Positions 15,948 through 24,425 of a DNA stretch of 64,000 nucleotides are shown here, piece after piece. The notes under the pieces are model-generated. The model was not told where the DNA came from and made no database searches. It worked only from the letters and a program-made list of their open reading frames with translations. The stretch comes from Hyunsoonleella aquatilis (GTDB lineage Bacteria > Bacteroidota > Bacteroidia > Flavobacteriales > Flavobacteriaceae), in the NCBI RefSeq assembly GCF_014270105.1, contig NZ_JACNMF010000002.1, positions 434,001-498,000 of the forward strand, given 5' to 3'. Positions within the stretch are counted from its first letter, which is position 1, and each line of letters starts with the position of its first letter. The translations under genes were made by a program, and so were the position numbers.

Positions 15948-16333
15948 TAACTAATGACAGAACTCAAGAAATAATTAATCGTTTCGAAAATTCTTGGGAT
16001 GAAACTATTGCGAGATATGAAATGCTCATTAATAATGGAGGTTTTGACAAGTGGATTCCCATACTTGATTTGATAGTTGAAATGAAAAAAAGTAATCAAT
16101 GGCAATATTTCAGAATCGGGACATCAATGCTCACTTTAATCTTTTCTCGTTCCGTGAATTTTGGGTTACGGATGGACCAAAAGCACGTAAAAATAGAAAC
16201 CTTGAATTTTAATGATTATGAAGTCTCGTTTCGTGATGGATATAAACTATATCGTGAATATAGAATATCCAATTTAAAAGACGTTCGTCTAACTAAATTA
16301 TTGAGAACGTTGAAAGACACATTAATTGACTAA
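15944..16333 (+). CDS. Hypothetical cytoplasmic protein coupled to the preceding exported protein
   Basis: This 129-residue protein has no signal peptide or membrane segment and was not recognised. It is mixed alpha/beta with many charged residues and ends in KLLRTLKDTLID. Its ATG overlaps the stop of the previous gene (ATGA at 15944), indicating translational coupling, and its end overlaps the convergent mutY by four bases. An effector-immunity or surface-sensor pair is possible but nothing in the sequence shows it. Confidence 0.6.
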   Translation: MITNDRTQEIINRFENSWDETIARYEMLINNGGFDKWIPILDLIVEMKKSNQWQYFRIGTSMLTLIFSRSVNFGLRMDQKHVKIETLNFNDYEVSFRDGYKLYREYRISNLKDVRLTKLLRTLKDTLID

Positions 16334-17367
16334 AACTCAAACCCCTCAATAAACTTCCCGATCAAAATAGGCACCGGATAACTCTGAATATCATCAATAG
16401 AAATCCCATTGGAAACATTGTCCGTTTTTACAATCCAAAACAAAGTATTCAAATGCTGATGGGATAATTTATGGATTTTTGGGGTATCATTATATTGATA
16501 CAAGTCAAACCTTTTATTTTTCAAAAGATGATGGGTTTTGGCTTTTTCAAAAAACGCATCATAATCCAAAATCTTATCGGTTTCAATCAAAGGAAATTGA
16601 TATAGATTTTGCCAAATGCCCTTGCCTTTACGTTGTTCCAAAACCGTCTGTTTGTCTTCTGATAGAAACACCAAAAAATTAAAACAACGCTGTTTTACTT
16701 TAAGCTTTTTCAACTTTACGGGTAGTTGGTCAATGGTACCTTTGGTAAATGCCGCACAGGTTTCCTGAAACGGACAAAACATACAATCGGGATTTTTCGG
16801 CCGGCACTGTTTTGCGCCAAATTCCATAATCGCCTGATTAAAGGTTGCCGGGTTCTGAGGATCGATAAGTTCCTGGGCCAAGGCCTTAAATTCTTTAGTA
16901 CCTTCGGTCGAATTTATGGCCGTTTCAATCCCAAAATATCTGGACAGGAACCGATACACATTGCCGTCCACCACGGCAGTAGGTTCGTTAAAACAAATGG
17001 ATGCAATGGCACTGGCTGTATAATCGCCCACGCCTTTCAATTTCAAAAGTCCTTTATAGGTATTGGGAAAGACTCCATTCAGTTCGTTAGCGATATATTT
17101 TGCTGTAAAATATAGGTTGCGTGCCCGGGAATAATACCCCAAACCTTGCCATAGTTTTAGCACCTCGTTTTCATCGGCATTTGCAAGCTCAAAAACCGTT
17201 GGAAATTCGTCAACAAAAGCTTCATAATATGGTAGCCCCTGTTTGACCTGTGTTTGCTGCAAAATAATTTCAGAAAGCCAGATTCGGTAAGGTTCTTGTG
17301 TTTTCCTCCACGGGAGATTTCTCTTATTACCTGAATACCAGCGTATTAAAATTTCAGAAAAAGACAT
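16330..17367 (-). CDS. mutY: A/G-specific adenine DNA glycosylase MutY
   Basis: MutY removes adenine mispaired with 8-oxoguanine. The 345-residue protein shows the catalytic Glu region (SEIILQQTQV, about 32-41), the helix-hairpin-helix LKLKGVGDYTAS and catalytic Asp in AVVDGNV (about 108-142), the 4Fe-4S loop C-x6-C-x2-C-x5-C (CRPKNPDCMFCPFQETC, about 193-209) and a NUDIX-like C-terminal domain for 8-oxoG recognition. It is divergent from hup. In relatives it commonly precedes ssb; here 1.4 kb of other material intervenes. Confidence 0.96.
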   Translation of the reverse strand: MSFSEILIRWYSGNKRNLPWRKTQEPYRIWLSEIILQQTQVKQGLPYYEAFVDEFPTVFELANADENEVLKLWQGLGYYSRARNLYFTAKYIANELNGVFPNTYKGLLKLKGVGDYTASAIASICFNEPTAVVDGNVYRFLSRYFGIETAINSTEGTKEFKALAQELIDPQNPATFNQAIMEFGAKQCRPKNPDCMFCPFQETCAAFTKGTIDQLPVKLKKLKVKQRCFNFLVFLSEDKQTVLEQRKGKGIWQNLYQFPLIETDKILDYDAFFEKAKTHHLLKNKRFDLYQYNDTPKIHKLSHQHLNTLFWIVKTDNVSNGISIDDIQSYPVPILIGKFIEGFEF

Positions 17368-17429
17368 GCATTAGCGTTCTACGAAGTGCTAAAATAAACG
17401 TTTATTATCTTAAATTTTAATGATTTAGG

Positions 17430-17462
17430 TTTGATTTATTGAAATTTAAATGCATATATTTG
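17430..17462 (+). promoter_or_regulatory. Bacteroidota promoter for hup
   Basis: TTTG (17430-17433), 21 nt, then TATATTTG (17455-17462) match the -33/-7 consensus. The start is predicted near 17467, about 45 nt before the hup ATG. Confidence 0.72.
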
Positions 17463-17510
17463 CATCCCTTTCAAAAGTATTAGTAGTAACAAATATTAAA
17501 ATTTTAAAAC

Positions 17511-17801
17511 ATGACGAAGGCTGATTTAGTAGCAAAAATTTCAGAGAAACTGGGAATTGAAAAAGGAGATGTTCAAGCAACTGTTGAAACATTTATGGAA
17601 GAAGTAAAAACTTCATTGGAAAGTGGAGACAACGTGTACTTGAGAGGTTTTGGAAGCTTCATCATCAAAACGAGAGCTGAAAAAACGGGTAGAAACATCT
17701 CAAAAAACACTACTATTAAGATTCCAGCTCACAACATTCCTGCATTTAAACCTGCAAAAGTTTTTGTTGAGGGCGTTAAAACTAACGTGGAAGTAAAATA
17801 A
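17511..17801 (+). CDS. hup: HU-family histone-like DNA-binding protein
   Basis: A 96-residue nucleoid protein that bends DNA as a dimer. Visible features are the N-terminal helices (MTKADLVAKISEKLGIEKGDV), the GFGSF turn (residues 46-50) and the beta-arm with Pro at its tip (IKIPAHNIPAFKPAK, 71-85). It is divergent from mutY with a good promoter, and precedes a short gene for a very basic peptide. Confidence 0.95.
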   Translation: MTKADLVAKISEKLGIEKGDVQATVETFMEEVKTSLESGDNVYLRGFGSFIIKTRAEKTGRNISKNTTIKIPAHNIPAFKPAKVFVEGVKTNVEVK

Positions 17802-17830
17802 AACAACAATAATTTTAAAAGACACTATTT

Positions 17831-17923
17831 ATGCCAAGTGGTAAAAAACGCAAGAGACATAAGGTAGCGACGCACAAAAGAAAAAAACGTAGGCGCGCTA
17901 ACCGTCACAAAAAGAAAAAATAG
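17831..17923 (+). CDS. 30-residue extremely basic protein (ribosome-associated candidate)
   Basis: ATG at 17831 opens a 30-codon frame encoding MPSGKKRKRHKVATH followed by Lys/Arg clusters and ending HKKKK. About two thirds of residues are Lys, Arg or His and there are no acidic residues. The same MPSGKKRKRHKVATHKRKKR start is, as far as I recall, conserved in Bacteroidota. Such composition fits a small ribosomal or RNA-binding protein; a relation to the small proteins newly found in the Flavobacterium ribosome structure is speculation. It lies 29 bp after hup and directly before a terminator, so it is probably co-transcribed with hup. Confidence 0.75.
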   Translation: MPSGKKRKRHKVATHKRKKRRRANRHKKKK

Positions 17924-17927
17924 ATAG

Positions 17928-17957
17928 AAAAAGTAGTTAGAGAAGCTACTTTTTTTA
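17928..17957 (+). terminator. Terminator after the hup transcript
   Basis: AAAGTAG (17930-17936) and CTACTTT (17946-17952) form a 7-bp stem with a 9-nt loop, followed by T residues. Confidence 0.75.
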
Positions 17958-18038
17958 TTTGAAAATCCCCCAAAAAGGATTTCTAAAAAAATTACAAGTT
18001 CTTTGAAATGAGTTCTAAAAAAAGGACTCCACGGCAAT

Positions 18039-18097
18039 CCCGATAATTATCGGGACCTGTGTAAAAATTAAGTTTAATCCTCCCGATATTTATCGGG
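18039..18097. repeat. Two variant CCCGAT...ATCGGG palindromes in tandem upstream of rng
   Basis: CCCGATAATTATCGGG (18039-18054) and CCCGATATTTATCGGG (18082-18097) are two members of the dispersed palindrome family, 27 bp apart and only 14 bp before the rng ATG. Their centres differ (AATT, TTT-type) while the CCCGAT/ATCGGG arms are identical. Confidence 0.8.
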
Positions 18098-18111
18098 AAA
18101 AAATTAACACA

Positions 18112-19656
18112 ATGGATAAAGAATTGATTATTCGATCTAATTCAGAAGCTGTTGATTTTGCCTTATTAAAAGATGGAAAACTTATTGAATTGCAAAAGGA
18201 CGAGGACGATAACAATTTTTCGGTTGGCGACGTGTTTATCGCCAAAATACGAAAAACGGTTCCGGGACTAAATGCCGCATTTGTTAATGTGGGTTATGAT
18301 AAAGATGCATTTTTGCACTACCATGATTTAGGGCCCAAATTGCCTTCCCTTTTAAAATTCACAAAACGTGTAAGCACAGGTAAACTAAAAGATTTTTCTT
18401 TAAAAAACTTCCCATTTGAAAAGGATATTGACAAAAACGGCAAAATTGCCGATGCACTCAAATCCAATCAATCGCTATTAGTACAGATAGTAAAGGAACC
18501 TATATCCACCAAAGGTCCTCGGATTACTTCAGAGTTGTCCGTAGCCGGTAGATATATTGTTTTAATGCCTTTTTCCAACCGGATTTCTATCTCTCAAAAG
18601 ATAGAATCGCGCGAAGAGAAAGACCGCTTAAAACGACTGGTAAAAAGTATCACGCCCCAAGGGTTTGGTATCATAGTCCGTACTGTAGCACAAGGCAAAA
18701 AAGTAGCCGAATTAGATAAAGATTTACAGAATTTGCTCCATCGATGGAATGCAATGTGTAAAAAACTGTACAGAGCACATCACCCCAGTAAGGTATTGGG
18801 AGAAATGAATAAGGCCTCCTCAATTTTGAGGGACATATTCAATGACACCTTTACTGGTATCACGGTTGATGACGAAACACTGTACTACCAAATTAAAGAT
18901 TACTTGCAAGAGATTGCACCAAAGAAAGAATCAATAGTTAAATTGTATCAATCCAAGGTTCCGATTTTTGAAAAATTCGGGATTGAAAGACAGATCAAAA
19001 CTTCTTTTGGAAAAACCGTTTCCATGACAAAAGGTGCCTATTTGGTAATTGAACACACTGAAGCCCTCCATGTTATTGACGTAAACAGCGGTAACAGATC
19101 TAACAAATCAAACAACCAAGAGGAAACAGCTTTAGAAGTCAATATGATATCAGCTACGGAAATTGCCCGCCAACTGCGGTTGCGCGATATGGGCGGCATT
19201 ATCGTAATTGATTTTATTGACATGACAAGGTCTGAAAACAGGCAGAAGCTGTTCAATCACCTTCGTGATGAAATGAAGGACGATAGGGCAAAACACAAAA
19301 TACTGCCCCCAAGTAAATTTGGACTGATACAGATTACAAGACAACGGACACGCCCAGAAATGAATATAAAAACCCGAGAGGAAAATCCCGACGGTTTAAA
19401 CGGTTCTGAAGTAGAAGCACCAATAGGAATAGTGCAGAAAATCAACCAAGATCTTGAAAGACTATTTAAAAAAGACTATAAAAAGGTGACCTTAAACACA
19501 CATCCTTTTATAGCGGCCTTTTTGACTAAAGGCTTTCCATCTGTTCGTTCTAAATGGTTTTTAGAACACAAAAAATGGGTTAAAGTTTTACCCCGAGATG
19601 CTTACACATATTTAGAGTACCACTTTTTTGATAAAGATGGTAACCTGATTAAATAA
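18112..19656 (+). CDS. rng: Ribonuclease G/E family endoribonuclease
   Basis: The 514-residue enzyme processes rRNA 5' ends and decays mRNA. It has an S1 RNA-binding domain (about 35-125, with GLNAAFVNVGYDKDAFLH), then the RNase H-like and DNase I-like catalytic part with the metal-binding VIDVNSG and DFIDM (near 322 and 364). Length matches RNase G rather than RNase E; the degradosome scaffold is absent. Two dispersed palindromes sit in its leader. A strong terminator follows. Confidence 0.94.
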   Translation: MDKELIIRSNSEAVDFALLKDGKLIELQKDEDDNNFSVGDVFIAKIRKTVPGLNAAFVNVGYDKDAFLHYHDLGPKLPSLLKFTKRVSTGKLKDFSLKNFPFEKDIDKNGKIADALKSNQSLLVQIVKEPISTKGPRITSELSVAGRYIVLMPFSNRISISQKIESREEKDRLKRLVKSITPQGFGIIVRTVAQGKKVAELDKDLQNLLHRWNAMCKKLYRAHHPSKVLGEMNKASSILRDIFNDTFTGITVDDETLYYQIKDYLQEIAPKKESIVKLYQSKVPIFEKFGIERQIKTSFGKTVSMTKGAYLVIEHTEALHVIDVNSGNRSNKSNNQEETALEVNMISATEIARQLRLRDMGGIIVIDFIDMTRSENRQKLFNHLRDEMKDDRAKHKILPPSKFGLIQITRQRTRPEMNIKTREENPDGLNGSEVEAPIGIVQKINQDLERLFKKDYKKVTLNTHPFIAAFLTKGFPSVRSKWFLEHKKWVKVLPRDAYTYLEYHFFDKDGNLIK

Positions 19657-19660
19657 TTGA

Positions 19661-19701
19661 AAAAGCCCCTAGATTTTAAAATCTAGGGGCTTTTGTTTTT
19701 T
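19661..19701. terminator. Bidirectional terminator (17-bp perfect stem)
   Basis: AAAAGCCCCTAGATTTT (19661-19677) and its exact reverse complement (19678-19694) form a perfect palindrome with T tracts on both strands. It separates convergent rng and the lipoprotein gene at 19717. Confidence 0.9.
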
Positions 19702-19716
19702 TAGTACTTGAAAAAC

Positions 19717-20574
19717 TTATGGACAGACTTGGTTTTCGCCCGCACTGTCCCAGCATCGCCAATCGGTATCGCCAAAATAATATTCGGCCATAACCCTACC
19801 AAGGTGGTTTGCCCTACTCCATTCAATATCCGCATTCACAAATTGCCCAGAATTGGTATCGTAAGCATAGACATCGTAAAACGCATCATAAGTACCCAAC
19901 TGAAGTCCATAGTTGATATAGCTGTTTTTGAACTTATCCACTTGGCGCTCATTGTTCAGTTCTCTAACGTAGGTATACTTGATATCACCTATTTCTTCAT
20001 TTTGAACCTCCCAATCAATCCGTAACAGATCTTCTGGGAAATCTGAACTATGGTTTAGCAACCAATAGCCACTTTTTCCATCAGTTTTTGATACTCCAGA
20101 GAACCAGACGAATTCTTCAAAAGCATTAATACCTGTTCGCGTAACATACATGGTCCAGAGCACTTCATTTCCGACCAGTTGTCCAGTAAGTCGCGCCGAA
20201 TACTGTCCCGTAAATCCATCAACGGTATAAGCCCATTCCCAAGTTGCATCACCTTTATATTCGGCCTGATGCCTAAGGGCCGTTCTAAACGAAGCTACTG
20301 GCACTGCTAAGGTAGTTACCAAACTTGTATGCCAAACGCCCACAACCACAGCGGCGTATGCCCAGTTACTTTTATCTACGCTCTCGGATAGCTTATTACC
20401 CGCAGGTTTTGTGGTATTTTCAAAACCACTGAAATCCATCACCATCGAGGCTTCGGGGGGCAAGGTTGGTGCGATTAAACTCTCTTCTCCATCTTCATTG
20501 TTCGTAGTACATGAGGCCAAAACAAACAAAGTAATACACAGAAACGATTTTAATAAGAAGGTTTGTGTTTTCAT
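19717..20574 (-). CDS. Lipoprotein of unknown function
   Basis: From the ATG at 20574 the protein is 285 residues with a lipobox (LFVLASC, Cys22) and an acidic tether (NNEDGEE). The mature part is rich in Trp, Tyr and beta pattern (WEWAYTVDGFTGQYSARLTGQ) and ends with two Cys (WRCWDSAGENQVC) that may form a disulfide. I do not recognise the family. An in-frame start at 20616 is rejected because it would push the signal peptide inward. It is monocistronic. Confidence 0.7.
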   Translation of the reverse strand: MKTQTFLLKSFLCITLFVLASCTTNNEDGEESLIAPTLPPEASMVMDFSGFENTTKPAGNKLSESVDKSNWAYAAVVVGVWHTSLVTTLAVPVASFRTALRHQAEYKGDATWEWAYTVDGFTGQYSARLTGQLVGNEVLWTMYVTRTGINAFEEFVWFSGVSKTDGKSGYWLLNHSSDFPEDLLRIDWEVQNEEIGDIKYTYVRELNNERQVDKFKNSYINYGLQLGTYDAFYDVYAYDTNSGQFVNADIEWSRANHLGRVMAEYYFGDTDWRCWDSAGENQVCP

Positions 20575-20718
20575 TGTATTTAATTTAGTTAAACTTGTTG
20601 TAGGGATAACGCACAAATGATACCGTTATTGGAATAATTGTTGGAAAAAGTCCTAAAACGACACATTTCTTTGAAAAAAAGCCAGAAGTATTCGATGAAA
20701 TGCAATATTACCCTTGAG

Positions 20719-21417
20719 CTAGGAATCGTTGCTCCGAAGCAACAACCACATATACAAACATCCGAGAAATGCGATAAGCATTTCTACAAGTTCGGAAAGC
20801 CTTTGAACACCAGTACTTAACTGTTGAGAAATTGGATAAAAGTCATCATAGACATCAAAAACTGAAATTACTATAATAACTATTACGAAGGAAATTAGCA
20901 CATAAGGTACTGCAACACGTTGAAAGAATTTATTCCGGTTAAGCCCAATGCCAACGAGCCCGGCCAAACCAAAAAGAAGCCTTAAAATTTCCGACTTTCC
21001 CTGGAAAGTTGAAATATTGTGAACGGTAAGCTCATTTTGTGCATTCATACCTCCCATCCACTCGGGCGTTTCAAATTTTAAAAACTGCTGTCCCCAAGAA
21101 ATCTCTTCCATGGCAATGATGAAAAAGGCAATGGAAATAAGGACGATAAGCCATTTCAAGACCTTATTTTGAGCTCTTTGGTGAAATTTTAAGCTCAGTT
21201 TAAGACCTAAAATGCACCCAACCATAAAGGCCAAAAATGTCAAGTTTTCAACTAACGAATTCTCCTTGAGCAAAAACAAGGCTAAGCGTCTGGTTGGATT
21301 CAATCCCAAGAATAGAGCAAAAATTGCCGTAATGCCATAAGGAAACCAATAGAGGAGGCGGACAGTGGTCTGAGCCAATTTAAATTTTGAAGAAATATCC
21401 GTTACGTTCAATATCAT
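20719..21417 (-). CDS. Multi-pass membrane protein with conserved EEISWGQ motif, unknown function
   Basis: The 232-residue protein has about six hydrophobic segments. An acidic pair at the end of the third helix (AMEEISWGQ, Glu104-Glu105) and a following NELTVHN (Glu129, His133) look like a conserved intramembrane polar site; I recall this pairing in other bacterial proteins of unknown function. It overlaps the upstream gene by four bases (ATGA, 21414-21417), and both proteins carry acidic/His residues at helix ends, which suggests a two-subunit membrane complex (inference). Confidence 0.65.
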   Translation of the reverse strand: MILNVTDISSKFKLAQTTVRLLYWFPYGITAIFALFLGLNPTRRLALFLLKENSLVENLTFLAFMVGCILGLKLSLKFHQRAQNKVLKWLIVLISIAFFIIAMEEISWGQQFLKFETPEWMGGMNAQNELTVHNISTFQGKSEILRLLFGLAGLVGIGLNRNKFFQRVAVPYVLISFVIVIIVISVFDVYDDFYPISQQLSTGVQRLSELVEMLIAFLGCLYMWLLLRSNDS

Positions 21418-22109
21418 TTACCTTTAACCTTTAACTTTAGTGGTTTTAAATTGGTTAGGCCCATAAAATCCAATAGTCCATAAATAAACAGAATTAGACC
21501 AAGCATTTCTAAGCTTTCTTCTATGGTAAAAAAGACCATGTAAGTTCCAATATATTGATAATCACCAAATTCATTAACATAATTTGCCGCAATCATTTCC
21601 ATACCAATAGCACCAGAAACAAATAGAATACCAGCTAAAATCATAATAAGTGTGGTTCTTTTTGGCAAGGCTAACAAAAACTTAGTGAATGCTATTAATA
21701 CTAATATAGACACTACCGCATAGGGAATAACCCATGCAAAATGGAAATAACCCGTTGCTCCAAAAATATTTCTCATGGAATAATTGAACAATTCATGTAT
21801 GGATATGGCTTCGTCCAAAGCCAAAAAAAAGAAAATAATGGATAGTGCTAACCAATGCAACTTGTATTTAGATTTTTTATTTCTACCTATAAGAAATAAC
21901 AATGTTGCTGAAAGCAAGAAAAGACCTGTGGAGAAGAATGCAGGTAAGTTTTGCTCCAAATCAAAACTGAATATTCTAACAATACTCTTTTCGTACACAT
22001 ACCCTTTCTCAAGAATAAGGTATATGCCCAACAAATTCCCGATTAATAGCAAAATAAAGGCAAAAAGCAAGAATTTGAAGACTTGGTTGGGTTTTAGGGT
22101 CAGCTTCAT
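21414..22109 (-). CDS. Multi-pass membrane protein with LDExxxxHE motif, unknown function
   Basis: The 231-residue protein has six hydrophobic segments. Charged residues cluster at helix ends: LALDEAISIHE (Asp99, Glu100, His105, Glu106), GMEM (Glu171) and TIEESLE (Glu197, Glu198, Glu201). The arrangement resembles metal-binding membrane hydrolases only loosely, and no family is claimed. It is the first gene of a two-gene unit with the following EEISWGQ protein. Confidence 0.65.
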   Translation of the reverse strand: MKLTLKPNQVFKFLLFAFILLLIGNLLGIYLILEKGYVYEKSIVRIFSFDLEQNLPAFFSTGLFLLSATLLFLIGRNKKSKYKLHWLALSIIFFFLALDEAISIHELFNYSMRNIFGATGYFHFAWVIPYAVVSILVLIAFTKFLLALPKRTTLIMILAGILFVSGAIGMEMIAANYVNEFGDYQYIGTYMVFFTIEESLEMLGLILFIYGLLDFMGLTNLKPLKLKVKGK

Positions 22110-22231
22110 TTAGGACTAAAGTAACAAAAAAAGGTAATAATCCTACAACAAAAACCAATAAGTCTAAACTCTTTGGCAATTATTCCTTTTTGAAACCTGA
22201 ATTAATTTCAAGCAAACAGCACCAAATTCCC

Positions 22232-23272
22232 TTAAGGTGCAGGATTAGGAATAGCATTATGCACAGCATTAATAGCATCCAACACCTCATCACTTAAATC
22301 GACCTCTATACTATCAATATTCTCTTTAAGTTGCTCTAAAGTGGTGGCTCCAATGATATTACCGGTCAAAAAGGGTTGTTGATTGATGAAAGCCAATGAC
22401 ATTTGGGTTAAGGTCAAACCATGCTTCTTGGCTATTTCGAAATACCTCTCCGTAGCTTCCAAGGCCTGCGGACTGTTGTAGCGTCCAGCAAATCGCGGGA
22501 ACAAATCAAATCTTGAACTTTTTGGTAGTTTCCCACCAATGTACTTTCCAGAAAGTGATCCAGAAGCTAATGGCGAATATGCCAAAAGCCCTATGTTTTC
22601 GCGTATAGATAATTCCGCTAAATCGCCTTCAAAGGTTCGGTTCAATAAGGAATATGCATTCTGAATAGTTCTTACCCTTGGCAAAATATTAGTCTTTGAC
22701 TCTTCTAAATACCGCATCGTACCCCATGCTCTTTCGTTAGAAATTCCTATTTCCCTAATTTTACCTGCTTTTACAAATCCATCCAAGGTTTGCAGGATTT
22801 CATTAAAGTTATCCTCCCATGGGTCATTTGGGTTATGTGTATAATCGCGTGGCCCAAAAAAATTGGTTTGTCTTTCTGGCCAATGCAATTGATATAAATC
22901 AATGTAATCGGTTTTTAGGCGTTTTAAACTATTATTTAATGCCTGATTGAGTGCATCTGCACTAAATCCATTCGATCGCACATGGGCTGTATATGAACCG
23001 GGGCCACAAATTTTGGTGGCCAATATTATCTTATCCCGATTCCCGGTTGATTTAAACCAATTGCCAATAATTCTTTCAGTTTCGGCATAAGTTTCAGCAT
23101 TGGCAGGTACTGGATATAATTCCGCAGTATCAAAGAAGTTTACACCTTGGCCCAATGCATAATCCATCTGTTTAAAACCTTCGTCTTGGGTGTTTTGGTT
23201 GCCCCAAGTCATGGTACCAAGGCATATTTTACTGACTTTGATATCGGTTCCGGGTATTTTTGAGTATTTCAT
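22232..23272 (-). CDS. NADP(H)-dependent aldo/keto reductase, Tas-like
   Basis: A 346-residue TIM-barrel oxidoreductase. The catalytic tetrad is visible: Asp in FFDTAELY with Tyr five residues later, Lys in ILATKI and His in YQLHWPE. The inserted ETYAETERIIGNWF and the long loop before the third strand match the Escherichia coli Tas subgroup. The substrate is unknown. It is preceded by the terminator of the OmpA gene and is probably transcribed alone. Confidence 0.92.
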   Translation of the reverse strand: MKYSKIPGTDIKVSKICLGTMTWGNQNTQDEGFKQMDYALGQGVNFFDTAELYPVPANAETYAETERIIGNWFKSTGNRDKIILATKICGPGSYTAHVRSNGFSADALNQALNNSLKRLKTDYIDLYQLHWPERQTNFFGPRDYTHNPNDPWEDNFNEILQTLDGFVKAGKIREIGISNERAWGTMRYLEESKTNILPRVRTIQNAYSLLNRTFEGDLAELSIRENIGLLAYSPLASGSLSGKYIGGKLPKSSRFDLFPRFAGRYNSPQALEATERYFEIAKKHGLTLTQMSLAFINQQPFLTGNIIGATTLEQLKENIDSIEVDLSDEVLDAINAVHNAIPNPAP

Positions 23273-23327
23273 TTTAGATGATTAGAAATATTAGAACTCT
23301 TAGATTTCTTGGCGAAGTGTAAAGATA

Positions 23328-23368
23328 AAAAACCGTTAAAAGCTTCTTTGGTCATCAACGGTTTTTTT
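23328..23368 (-). terminator. Terminator between ompA-like gene and aldo/keto reductase
   Basis: AACCGTT (23331-23337) and AACGGTT (23357-23363) pair with a 19-nt loop; T tracts lie on both strands. Confidence 0.7.
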
Positions 23369-23434
23369 GTGAAATATTTTCATTAGAGAAATTACTGCAT
23401 TACGCTTGAGGTTAATTCGCAGTAACTGACTCTT

Positions 23435-24397
23435 TTATTGCTCATTCAACAATCGCGTCAGCTCATCCAACTTAGGTGTTAAAATCACTTCAATACGTCT
23501 GTTTTTGGCCCGGCCAACTTCAGTATCGTTTGTGGCAATAGGAGCGTACTCACCGCGTCCGGCAGCAGTTAAATTTTCAGGATTGATGGCTGTATTTTCC
23601 CTGAGAATATTGACTATTGCCGTTGCCCGTTTTGTGGACAAATCCCAGTTACCAGTTAACTGTCCAGAACCTTGATATGGCACGTTATCGGTGTGGCCTT
23701 CAATCAATACGGCAATATCCGGGTTTTCAGCCAAAACGCTTCCAAGACTTTGTACCGCAGTTTTTCCACTGGAATTTACGGCCCAACTTCCCGATTCAAA
23801 GAGGAGCTTATTTTCCATGGATACATAAACTTTGCCTCCCCGCTGTTCCACGGTAAGGCCTTTGCCTTCAAAATCCGTCAATGCCCTAGAAATTGCATTT
23901 TTCAACTGGGTCATCGCCGCATCTTTTGAAGCAATTACATTTTCCAATTCAGCAATGCGATTAGAGCGTTCCTCTAAAGCTTTCTTTAGTTTTTCCAATC
24001 GCTCATTCTCAGCCGCTAAAGCTTGCTCCTTGGCTTCAAGCTGAGCCAAAAGCTCTCGGTTCTTCTTTGAATTTTTGGTAATGGCGTCGGAACTGTTCTT
24101 TTCCAGTGCAGCGTATGACGCTTTTAGGTTATCCAAGTTCGTTTTTGCGGCGTTATATTCACTTTGCAAGCGGTCGCGCTCCGCAACGGCCTCGTTGTAG
24201 GCGTCCTGTAATTGTTTAAGTTCATTTTCAGCGGCATTTTTACCCGCTAAAAGCGATTCGTTTTCTTTGGACAGCTTTCTGTTTTCCTGTTTCAAAGTAG
24301 CGTATTTGCTCTCTAAATCCTTGTACACTTTTGGCGATACACAAGAGGTAACGAACGCCAACGTCATGATAACTAATAGACTATTTTTAATGTTCAT
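23435..24397 (-). CDS. OmpA-family lipoprotein with coiled coil
   Basis: The 320-residue protein has a lipobox (FVTSC, Cys19), a long Lys/Glu/Ala coiled coil (about 25-165) and an OmpA C-terminal domain (about 190-310) with the peptidoglycan-binding signature IEGHTDNVPY...NWDLSTKRA...NRRIEV. It probably anchors the outer membrane to the cell wall. It lies 28 bp downstream of xth on the same strand. Confidence 0.92.
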   Translation of the reverse strand: MNIKNSLLVIMTLAFVTSCVSPKVYKDLESKYATLKQENRKLSKENESLLAGKNAAENELKQLQDAYNEAVAERDRLQSEYNAAKTNLDNLKASYAALEKNSSDAITKNSKKNRELLAQLEAKEQALAAENERLEKLKKALEERSNRIAELENVIASKDAAMTQLKNAISRALTDFEGKGLTVEQRGGKVYVSMENKLLFESGSWAVNSSGKTAVQSLGSVLAENPDIAVLIEGHTDNVPYQGSGQLTGNWDLSTKRATAIVNILRENTAINPENLTAAGRGEYAPIATNDTEVGRAKNRRIEVILTPKLDELTRLLNEQ

Positions 24398-24425
24398 TTG
24401 GGTTGTTTTTAATTGACTTTATTCT

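Noticed and set aside
17825-18037. Minus-strand frame over the 30-residue basic protein and the rng leader
   Set aside because: It is antisense to the basic peptide, terminator and palindrome, with no promoter or family pattern.
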